From Linanthus parryae (taxonomy: Eukaryota; Streptophyta; Magnoliopsida; Ericales; Polemoniaceae), in NCBI GenBank assembly GCA_023055425.1, contig JALGPY010000008.1, forward strand, positions 20,433,359-20,497,358: a stretch of DNA of 64,000 nt. The letters run 5' to 3'. Under the pieces are notes generated by a model. That model was not told the origin of the DNA, did not search any database, and worked only from the letters and a program-made list of their open reading frames with translations. Position numbers and translations under genes: made by a program. Each line of letters begins with the position of its first letter. The stretch's first letter is position 1. This document shows, one piece after another, positions 24,035 through 34,034 of the stretch.

Positions 24035-25928
24035 TGTATCTCTTCTTGTTCTTCATTGGAATGTCTGTGGCATGTATTGTTTTCTCATCTGAAAATAATT
24101 CTGATCATTGTAACCGTTTTGAATATTAAAACCATAGTTTGTTTTGGGTCTTGAACTAAACAGATCATGCCTGCAAGAAATACAAGCACGTGTTCTTTTA
24201 TACGACGATATGCCAAATTTGGTAGGATTTATGTACACACATGATATAATAAAATACACCAAAATTCAGTTAGTTGTGATCCTGAAAATGCCTCTCGAGG
24301 CTTGCTCTACCAAACTTGGGGTTCCACCTCAGAATAATTGGCAATGAGGGGAACCACATGCAACTATACCACATTCGACACAGATGAAACAAACAGAGTC
24401 TAAATGCAGGACAAAAAAAGTGTATCGACAGTAATATAATTTGCAGACTTCATCACTGTGTAGGTTGATTAATTTGAACGATGAAGAAGCTAGCTAGCTA
24501 GGTAGCACAAAAAACAGTTGCGCAGTCGTCATAAATGAAGGAGTGTATGCAGTGAAAGCGAAACCAAAAAATAAGAAGTAGTAGTAGCAAGTAGTAGATT
24601 TGAATGATCACGAGAAACTTGGCTACAAGTATAAGTTTGTCCCTGTCAGTAGTAGTTACATACTACTGGTCGTCATACATTGCTACTACTACTACTCTTA
24701 CACAGTTCGAGTTGCTCAACTAATACAAAATAAATATCACACATCTCACCACCACTACTATTACTGCTAATTAGCTTGTGAGATTGATGGATATGGCCAA
24801 CTTGAATTTCAGTCTTTTCAGGCTCCGTTTCAGTATCAAACTACTTAGACTCGATATCTTTTCTGGTTTTATTTCTGGTAATAGTCTCCCTCGTATTGTG
24901 GAGCTTGTTGTAGGAGTTGATCTCCAGTTTTGTCCTTCCTAATGAAAATCGGATTTATCAAAAAAAAAAAAAAAAAAAAACTGATCCAACTTACTCCTTC
25001 TTTGGCACGAGAGAGTGCATGGCGTTGTTTTTTGTATTTTGAATTAACTATATTATAAATGATACTAAATAATAAAAGTAGCTGCATGCGTAAAGAAACG
25101 AGTACAACAACTCTTACACCGACGATCTTCCATGAATTACATTGAAGATCAAGGACGATAGAGAGACAGATAGAGAGAGAGAGAGGCGCATAGTTGACAG
25201 AAAGTGAAAGTTTGGTATCCACATTTTCCAACAAAACGCATTTGGCAGTGCAATTTTCATGTTTGTTTAAAAATAACACAAACTTAATTAAGGTTGATCA
25301 ATTTTTTTTAATTACTTCGACGGTTAGAGACAATTCAATCCATACTGGATGCATGAAGTAACAAATATACTAATCATTGAGGTATCGTGTTTGAGCAGCC
25401 CCGTTGTTAGGATATAATAGGATTTCTTAAGTTGTAACAAAGAAAAAGTTAAAAGTGAAACTACAACTTCTGTAAAAGGCACTTTCAAGATAAGCTAAGT
25501 AAATCTGATCAAATGTAGGGCAGTTTTAAAATATACAGCATAAATGGTAACAACCCTTCGTACAAAACCGTCGTTTCCGCTTATGCTTACGACACTAATG
25601 TTGAATCGCCTTTAACCAGTTCCTTTAACGCCGATTGCTACAATTGTCGGGTGTTTGCACGAGGATCCTGTTAGGAAGATCCCATGATATACCTGTAACA
25701 GAGAATAAGAACAAGAACAGTGCACAGAGAGATTTGAGAGTAAGTGTAGGGGAAGAGTAAGCTCTTGCTAATTGTCTAAGAGAGAGACAGTATGATAATT
25801 AGTAAAAGATCTGAGAGCTTCCGAAGAAGGCCAACGTTCCTATATATAGGGCATAAGAGTGACCGTTACGAGGGGTTTATGCTTCTGCAAGTGACGGCTA
25901 TATATCCGCCTCGTAACGGCACGTTCAC

Positions 25929-26017
25929 CCGTATATATAGGGCACGTTACACGATCGTCCGTATATGTAGGGATCATTCAAACAGTCGACCGCATATATA
26001 GGACACGTTACACGATC
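25929..26017 (+). repeat. TATATAGGG-ACGTTACACGATC repeats
   Basis: CCGTATATATAGGGCACGTT (25929) with ACACGATC is repeated at 25990 as CCGCATATATAGGACACGTT with ACACGATC. A shorter CCGTATATGTAGGGATC lies between. Another CTATATATAGGGC sits at about 25840. The units combine TATA-like cores with GC-rich surrounds, as in some LTR promoters. Confidence 0.6.
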
Positions 26018-27350
26018 ATTAAATCTCTCAAACAATTAACAAGGGTCGCGCGCAAGTATGGTCATGGCTCGCGCGCGCTGAGCCTTACTCTGACCTCCAA
26101 GCCACTTGAACCCTACAACTCCCGCGCGGTTAGTTTTGAGGGCGACCCTGTCTCACAGCCCCCATATGAATAAGTGCGAATATAAAGGTAATGATAGAGT
26201 AGTAGTGGAGTACCGTCAAACCTCCTGGATGGCTGCCACGTGGATGGTGATCAACCTGCCTGGGATGCACTATCTACATCGGGAAAGACAGTTTTTCTAG
26301 TAGTGAACTACAGAAAATTGCTGACATGTATTTATACATGTATGCGCAAGCGCGCGGTCAATGTAACAAAAATGAGTATTAGGACTTGAGTGATCGTTTT
26401 ATTAGTGCAATTTTATTTCATGATTAATCTGAAACTTAATTTAAAGAGTTAAACATGAGGAGTAGTTCGATTGGTTTGGCTACTAGATTAGTTGTAGAAA
26501 GTAAATAAGTAAAAAAGAAATCAGTTTGGTAATGTTGTTAGAGAATTGTATTTTGGGCTTAAGAATTTGTTGGAAAGGCTAGGCCGCCTCAGGATCCTCT
26601 AGAGTTCTTTAGCGTTTCTGGAAAATTATAAAAACGCACAATCTCTTATTCTAGTTATGTCACGTAATCTGCTAGTGTAATCTCCTCTCGGTCTCATTCA
26701 TGTTTTCCTGACTCTGTATATTTTCGGGTGCTCGGTCCACCTAGATCTGCAGATTCGTTCTAAATCTGCTAAGGTCGTTAGATCTCCTCTCGGCCTCACT
26801 CAATTTCTATAACAGTCGGTCTGTCTGTTTAGGCTATTGTAACACACTTCGTCTCTCGACCTATCATAATACGGGAATGAATACTGTAGTCCCTAACCTA
26901 ATACGGCCGCTCTCACGCACTAGTCTAGATCTGTAGTACTCCTGGTTAATCACTCAGTTAGTACATGGGAATGAAATTAAAGCCAGTAAACTAAGTATAA
27001 CGTGAAACTGTATTAAGATCTGATAATCATGACTTCATAGAAACAATCCGGTGAGCATAAATTGAAACCAAGGTTCACTGAGTACCATAGGTAAAGTGTT
27101 TAGCTGCTATATGACATAATAAACATACTAATTTTCATAAGCTAGAGAGAAAAGAAGGAGATTCAATTGATAATATCAAGACCATGTGATTCGCCAATGC
27201 TTCGAAGCCTCATCCAAAAGTATTGAGTGATCTATGATACTTCTTGCTCATTTTGAAAAGTTTGTATGAATATTGTCTAGGTCTTCTTGGTTGACTTCTA
27301 GTAATTACAATATTTATCATGCGTTTGTATCCCTAAAATCTCATAGGATT

Positions 27351-27675
27351 ACGTTTGAACGCCGGAGGCCTTGCGTTTGAACGCAATTAGCAAGAATTGA
27401 CTTCCAGACTTTGCCAATTTTTATCATCTATGCTCTCCACTGCCTTTGAATGCAGTCTGACATGCATTTGGACGCAGTCAGTGCTTAATTCCACTTCTTT
27501 TTCTTTCTTGACTGCGTTTGAGCACAAACAGTGTAGTTTCCTTGAGCCGCTTTCCTCTCTAATTGCGCGTGGGTGCTGAGATCCATCCGTTTGAACGCAA
27601 TCAAAACCTTCTCAAGTCTTTGATTTCCCCTGGCTGCCTTTAGACGCAGTCAGGCCTCCGTTTGAGCGCATTCAG
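27351..27675. repeat. Array of quasi-palindromic GCGTTTGAACGC motifs
   Basis: About eight variants of TGCGTTTGAACGCA occur in 325 bp: near 27351, 27372, 27440, 27463, 27511, 27588, 27634 and 27660. Each has matching 5-6-bp arms around a TG-containing centre. Several are followed by AGTCA or ATCA. Spacing is irregular (21-77 bp), so this is not a simple tandem repeat. No function can be assigned. Confidence 0.6.
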
Positions 27676-28282
27676 CAGCTTTGCCTTCCTCTTTTCATTG
27701 CTCGCCTTGGTCAAATCCTTTCCGGAGTGATTCTAGTGTTTTCCAAAGATCTTTCGTTCCTGTTCTTGCACACAAAAACAAGAAAAACTTGCGATCATAT
27801 CCAAATATACATGAAAATAGTGCAAAATCACTTGAAAATCACAATAATAGCTCAAATGCATATAACGTGCATTACCAAGATTTTTCAGGCTAAACTAGGC
27901 TCAAGCTTATGGAATTCTAGGCAGTTTTATCTAAAGTAAGCCCCACAGTAACTCTTAACTGGGAGTTATCATTTGCCCAGGCGATGACCTTAGAAGATCG
28001 AAGGTTGTGAGATTTTCTGGTAAGCGAAAATTTCTATACACATACAAGTTGTGGGAAACAACAAAAATTAAGTGGAGAAAAGACGGTAAGATTCTTGAAT
28101 TTTCAATGCAAGTTACGTACATTTGTAAAATGTTTCTCTTTCTAGGAAACTACCTATGCCGCGTGTTACATATGTTTGTTAATATTGACAATTTCCAATA
28201 ATGAGGAGATACGTCGTGCATTATTTAAAACAGTGGGGTTTTTTTTGTGCCTCAGCTTGACCCATGTTAGAGGTAAATGCAC

Positions 28283-28549
28283 CTTAGACTAGTCAAGTCC
28301 TTTGACCGGCTATTTCGACTCGTCTCTTAGACAGTTTTGAATCGTCTCAATCGGTTTTCAAAGTTTTCGACGTGCTGATGTAGCATTCCCTTGTGTTTTA
28401 TGTGATATTTTATTTCGTACATGGTACAGCCATGTGCGCTATCATCCATCCCTACTACTAAAATATTAGGAACTGGTCCAAGTCGATTCAAACCTGTCTC
28501 AAAGTTGAGCCAAAATAGCTGATCAAAGGACTTGAACGGTCTAGGGTCA
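28283..28549. mobile_element. Hairpin MITE, about 265 bp
   Basis: Long inverted repeat: AGTCAAGTCCTTTGACCGGC and GACAGTTTTGAATCG on the left are mirrored on the right by CGATTCAAACCTGTCTC, then AAAATAGCTGATCAAAGGAC and TTGAACGGTCTAGGG. The arms span over 70 bp each with scattered mismatches. It is non-coding; the target-site duplication is unclear. Confidence 0.7.
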
Positions 28550-29580
28550 AAAGAATTGGTCAATCAATCATGAAAGCCCAAGAAGGAGTCACAACCGATG
28601 AGAGCCTATTGGAGTTGTGCGGAAGCCACTGAAGTCGGGCGGAACTGGATTCAGTTGGACGATCACTTAGAATTCGACGCTAAGTTCAAGTTGAAAGGAT
28701 ATTGGTGGGATCTGAAATGGCTGGTGGAGAGTTGAGAAAATATAAGCAATTGCAACGGCCAAGGCAACTCATATGGGAGCCACGCATGAACCACCAAGTT
28801 GTACACGTAATAAGAGATGTTGATACGTGGAGGTGGGTCATACAAACTTCAGACAGCGCATGGGAGCGTGTTCGACCTATTTTTTTGTGAAACTGTCGGG
28901 ATGGGGTCGATGTTTGATTTCGATTCAAGTGGACTAAGTAGTGAGACCGTTTGATAATCAGTAGATGTTCAAGTATGAACCATACCGAGACCAATTCCAT
29001 CTTCGGCTAGTGGTCATGCTGCAAACTAGGGGTGTAAAGAAAATCGAAGATTAGAATTTGATATGAACCTAATAAATTTACAATTTCAATTACACTAATT
29101 AGCAACAAATGTATACTTGCATGAGCTTCTGGATTCAAAGCCAATAGACAATAAATATGTAAGCTTAAAAAATAATACACTCTGAAGTCACATCCTGTTT
29201 ATCTTTAAAGTTGGAGAGTAGGTACCTTTCGAGTCGGGGTTCAAATCTTTTCTTTTTTTTCTTTTCTTTTTTTTCCTTATTTTGTGAGAAAAGAGTTCAA
29301 CCTTTTTGAACATACTAGTGTGCAAGGCAACTCACCCTAACAAACAAAGTGATGAACTTCGAACTTTTAGTGTAAAAGTAAGATAAAAGAAAATATGATT
29401 TTTTTTTAGAGGATTTTCAGGAGGGGGAGAGAGTGTGATGTAACGCAAAAAGTAGTCCAAATCTCCAAATAACAACAAAATGGAAAACGAGGATAGAGCT
29501 GTACAAACGTAACGTTCCAAACCCAGAACCCAAAATAAAAACCCAACCAAACAAGAAGAAGAAGAAGATACACACACACC

Positions 29581-29638
29581 ACCAACAACCTCAACTCTCT
29601 CTCAATCTCTCTGCAACTCTCTCTCTCACTCTCTAGTG
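29581..29638 (+). promoter_or_regulatory. CT-rich 5' leader of the ICE gene
   Basis: Pyrimidine-rich run of CTCTCTCAATCTCTCTGCAA type immediately before the start codon, typical of plant 5' untranslated regions. No upstream ATG lies between it and the start. Confidence 0.5.
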
Positions 29639-32600
29639 ATGTTACCAGGAGGCCTAAACGCCTCTATGTGGATGGAAGACAGAGGAGGAGTGACCGAAGA
29701 AACCCATTCCTGGTCTCAAAACAACAACAACAACAACAATAGCGGATTAGACAAGCAAGACGAAATGACTTCACTCTCCTCCTTCAAAACCATCCTCGGA
29801 GGCGGTCTAGCCGAAGAAGACAACTGGGTTTTCACCGCAAACTCCATTCTCCAGAACCACCAAAACGACGCCGTCTTCCCACCCAATTTCGCCGACAACC
29901 ACCACATGATGTTACCCTCCGTCGACTCCTCCGCTTCTTGCTCGCCGTCGTCCGTCTCGGCTTTCACCAATCTGGACCCAAATCAGGTACTCCACCACTA
30001 CTTCCTCCCTCCCAAACCCACCATCAATTCCATGATTAACAACAACCCATTAGAGGGAAATTTCAATTTAGCCTCCGAAAATGGGTTTCTCACGAACCAA
30101 TCTCAGTTGGGTCGTGGGGTTTTGACTGGTTTCGCCGATTTGAGCCCTCAATCTCAGATGGGTTCTCCGTCTTTGACCTCTAATCCGCATTTCAACGCCA
30201 CCCACTTGCTCAATTTCACCCAAAACCACCGTCCGGCGACGACGGCGAATTTCGGGTTTCCGGGTTTTTCCGGCGACCCGAATTCGTTGTTTCTCAATAG
30301 GTCTAAGATGCTGAAACCCCTTGAGAATCTGGACTCAATTGCAGCTCAGCCGACTCTTTTCCAGAAGAGGGCTGCTCTGAGGAGGAATTTGGCTAACAGT
30401 AGTGGGTCCAATTTGGGGGTTTTGGGGGGGTCTGAGAGTGGGCCCAGCTCTGAAGCTGTGAATGACAAGAGCTACAACAATGGGGATGATGGTGAGGATG
30501 TGAGTATTGATGGGTCTGGGTTCAATTATGATTCTGATGAGTTCTTGGAGAATATCAAGGTTGAAGATGGTGGCAAGAATGGAGGGACTAGTTCGAATGG
30601 CGGCAATAGTACTGTGACTGCTGGTGGTGGTGGTGGTGGTGGTGGTGGGGGTGGTGAGAAGGGGAAGAAGAAGAAGGGTTTGCCGGCGAAGAACTTGATG
30701 GCGGAGCGCCGCCGCCGGAAGAAGCTCAATGATAGGCTCTACATGCTCAGATCAGTTGTCCCCAAAATCAGCAAGGTGAGATTTCAGATTAAGAATGTTC
30801 TTTACATCAATTTCATGTGATTTTAAATTTACTTTTTATCATTGCTATGATGTTTAACATTATATGCCTTCACGGTTCAAGAATATGCACAGATACATGC
30901 CATGATGAAGAAAATGTTTAGTTCATTTGGTGTAGATCTTTGATCCGAATAGAACACGGTGTTTTCAGCCTTAATCATAGTTGATTACAAGATCCTTTTT
31001 TCGCTTTGTGTGGTCCGAAAAGGGTTGCCAATTAAATGTCGATGTTGGGCATTAAATTTTTTCACATGATTCCTGCTTGGGGGGCTTTAAAGAGATGGGC
31101 AAATGGTATTTATCTGGATACATACTGGAAAAATGGAATTACGTTATGCAGGGACCGATGCGTTATAACGTACGTATATATATGTATGATGACAACCGGA
31201 AAAAAGTGAACCGTTATGAATATTACTTGTTCTCTGGCACACTGCAGGCTAGCATTAAATTGAATTCAATGCATTCATCTGCTTAGAGTAGTTTGATTTT
31301 GTTCGAAATTCTGTTTCTGTCGTTATCTGTGCCTTAGAAATGTTTTCCGGCAAATAAACCCTCGCTTGTTCTAGCTGTCCACTCATTCCTCGCATAATGT
31401 AAAAAAACGCACTCATTACTCGCATAACGTATAAAAAACAAAAATAAAGGGAATTTTCTCGTGCCTCTTGTTAACCAACGGTAGCTGGAATTTACTGGTT
31501 AGTAGCTCAATGAAAATAGTTGGAATCTCACCTTATCGATTACTGATCTTAATGAAACACTCATTACTCGCATGACGTATAACAAAACAAAAAATAAAGA
31601 GAATTTTCTCGTGCTTCTTGTAAACTAACGGTTGCTGGAATTTACTGGTTATTAGTTCAAAGAAAATAGTTGGAATCTCACCTTATCAATGGCTGATCTT
31701 TATGAAACCCTAAGCATGATCACTGTATTTTCTGTCGAACTGCTTTTTTCACTGTTCACTCGGATGGGGCATGCTTATATTTGGCATATAAAATGTTCAA
31801 AGCCTACGAACAACTAATACGTAAAGCTGGTACAAATTCCGGGTTAAAAAATGCTCATGTTCAGAAACAACTTATAGTTAGGGCTTGACTAGAGCAAGGT
31901 AGACAAAAGGGGGAAACCGGGGTACTTAACTCTCATGAACCATTATGTGGCTGATAAGTTATTTTTTATTCCCTACAACTTTCTATTTTGGTTGTTAGAT
32001 GCATCAGCGACTGCTATTGTATAATGTTTGATGCTGGAGTTTTGCTACATGGTGTGTGAGACAGATGGATAGGGCTTCGATTCTTGGGGATGCGGTTGAA
32101 TACTTGAAGGAGCTTTTGCAGAAGATCAATGAGCTTCACAATGAACTGGAGTCAAATCCTCCGCCTGCTTCTTCAGTGACACCTAGCCCAACAAGCCTCT
32201 ACCCTATGACGCCTACCTCAACATCCTTGTCTGGCCGCGTCAAGGAGGAGCTTTATCCAACACCACCAATGATGAGTCCAAATGGACAACCAACAAGGGT
32301 AAGTAGACAATCATGTTAATACATTGCTCGTGCACTTTAATAGAGCATTTTGTTCGATTTTTCAGTTATATGATGGTTGCACTAGTGAAGCAAGAGATTA
32401 ACACATTTCATGTTGCTGGGTTCTGCAGGTAGAAGTGAGATTGAGAGAAGGGAGAGCTGTGAACATCCACATGTTCTGTAGCCGTAGACCTGGTCTGTTG
32501 CTGTCAACCATGAGGGCTTTGGATAGCCTTGGATTGGATGTCCAACAAGCTGTTATCAGCTGCTTCAATGGTTTTGCATTGGATATCTTCCGTGCTGAGG

Positions 32601-33214
32601 TAAATTTCATCTTTACCGTCCTCTAAATGATCTTGTTATTGTTGTTCAAATGGTATAAAAAGAATCATAAAAATGATATGAAAAAAAAAAAATCTCAATG
32701 TTTATTAGTGGGTGCTACCACATCTCCCCTCTTTAGAAAATTTATGCTCTTTAAATCTTAGGCATCTAGGGTTGAACTAGCAGTGATTGGCATGGTTAAT
32801 TACCTAAATCTGTATGCTTCTTTCACAACCTTCCCATTAAAAATGACGACGAGTGGGTTGATTTTCTCTCTATGCGCCACAAATGTCCGGTACGCAAGAT
32901 TTTCTTGGGACAAAGGGTATTAGGCATTGCCAGCAAAGTTTGTAAGAAAACAAGAGCTATCAAGTTTTTTGCTGTTATTGGAGTAAAGCTAGTGATCTAG
33001 TTATTGGAGTAAAGCTAATTATTTAGTTATTGGAGTAAAGTTTGTAAGAAAACATGGTTAATTATTTAGTTATTGGAGTAAAGCTAGTGATCTAAAAAAG
33101 GCAAACACTAACTGCATCTGGGGTTTTCTGTAACAGCAATGTAAGGAAAGTCCAGAGGTTCACCCGGATGAGATCAAAGCAGTGCTCCTGGATTCAGCTG
33201 GCTTGCTGCCGTGA
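29639..33214 (+). CDS. ICE1: ICE1/SCREAM-type bHLH transcription factor
   Basis: A nuclear MYC-like bHLH activator. In Arabidopsis, ICE1/SCRM induces CBF cold-response genes and partners SPEECHLESS, MUTE and FAMA in stomatal development. Four exons (29639-30775, 32065-32298, 32429-32599, 33137-33214) give 539 residues. Seen in order: a poly-Asn run near residue 30; QKRAALR (residues 242-248), the KRAAM-type motif used for MAPK docking in SCRM; IKVEDG; an 11-Gly run just before the bHLH; the basic region [16 protein letters not shown] and helix 2 [20 protein letters not shown] (bHLH about 349-405); VKEE (438-441), the SUMO-site equivalent; and an ACT-like C-terminus (458-539). The start ATG at 29639 follows a CT-rich leader. 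The end, LLDSAGLLP, differs from the AGFHGM-type ending I know in relatives. Otherwise it is intact. ICE1 versus ICE2 cannot be separated here. Confidence 0.95.
31410..31705 (+). repeat. 148-bp tandem duplication in ICE intron 1
   Basis: CACTCATTACTCGCAT begins at 31410 and again at 31558. The two 148-bp units are about 90% alike throughout. A third, partial unit start (CACTCATTCCTCGCATAATG) lies at 31380. It lies wholly within intron 1 (30776-32064). Confidence 0.85.
32975..33090 (+). repeat. Short tandem repeats in ICE intron 3
   Basis: About four copies of TTATTGGAGTAAAG followed by CTAGTGATCTA- or TTTGTAAG-type sequence, about 28-50 bp apart, in the last intron of the ICE gene. Confidence 0.75.
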
Positions 33215-33374
33215 TGATGATCTCTCTCCCTTTGTCAAAAATCAATTCAGCCGCTGGCGGTTTCTGTGAAGCGTTGTTGTTGGAGAAAACTGATCGTGGG
33301 GCTATTTCCTTAGAATCAATCAGATTAGCTGACAGCCTCTGCATCTAGCTGCTCATCTTTGGAAATTTAGTAGA

Positions 33375-33378
<4 letters not shown>

Positions 33379-33464
<86 letters not shown>
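33379..33464 (+). repeat. (CT)43 microsatellite downstream of ICE gene
   Basis: Uninterrupted 86-bp CT run starting 165 bp after the stop codon, probably within the 3' untranslated region. Its length makes it likely to vary between individuals. Confidence 0.95.
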
Positions 33465-33467
<3 letters not shown>

Positions 33468-34034
33468 GTAGTATGTTGTAGACTTGTGCTTTTGCAGTAA
33501 TTTATGTTGTGAACTCCTCTGTTTGAATGGCCAAGTTTATTGTGTTTCCTTGTCATGTTTGATTTCATTTTCTTTTAGCATTTCCGTACCCCATAGCATC
33601 ACGAAAGCAGTGGCGAAGAATCAAACTCTAGCTCGTGGTGTATCTGTGTTGCCATTTCCTAAGTTGAAGTGCTTGGTGGCTTTATAACATTCTTGAGCCC
33701 TCAAGAGTTAAGAGGCTCATTTGTTAACTGCATTTGGGATGAAGACAATTTTATTGTTCTCTAAAAAAGATAAGTTGATTAGCCCAACCAAATATGCCAT
33801 AAAGTGGAAGAAAAAATGGTAGCTCAAGGATTCTAAGCCCAGTCCTATTTAGGTCCAAACCAGTCCAACCTAAATCCGATCAGCCCTCCCATGCCAGGTC
33901 TTAGGAACACCGAGGAGGATACCATAACCAATTTTTTATGAAACTTTGGCATTGGAGCCATGATATTCATCTTTGATTCTACTTGTGTATGAATTTGCAT
34001 GTTGACCGGCCTGGTCACGTAGAGGGCGCCATAA

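Larger units (their letters stand above)
17799..25370. repeat. Tandem segmental duplication, right copy (B)
   Basis: Direct repeat of 11606-17720. It starts with AAACTAGCACGAAAACCTAA (copy A: AAACTAACACGCATACCTAA) and ends near CAATCCATACTGGATGCATG. It is longer than A mainly because of a 2.45-kb LINE (18816-21266) and a 566-bp Harbinger-like MITE (22121-22686). A stretch opening with CAGTGGCGGA at about 22876, a hAT-like end, is also absent from A. Between 22.9 and 23.4 kb similarity to A is hard to follow. Confidence 0.82.
25371..28282. other. Gene-free intergenic region with repeat tracts
   Basis: No conserved coding region is seen on either strand; open frames are short and unrelated to each other. 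The region from about 25669 (TGTTAGGAAG) resembles degenerate LTR-type sequence. It holds the two repeat tracts listed separately. Confidence 0.6.

Noticed and set aside
27351..27675. CRISPR-like array
   Set aside because: Repeats are degenerate, spacing is irregular (21-77 bp) and this is a plant nuclear genome.
29636..29638. GTG start giving an extra Met before the ICE start
   Set aside because: Nuclear genes start at ATG; the ATG at 29639 is the natural start after the CT-rich leader.
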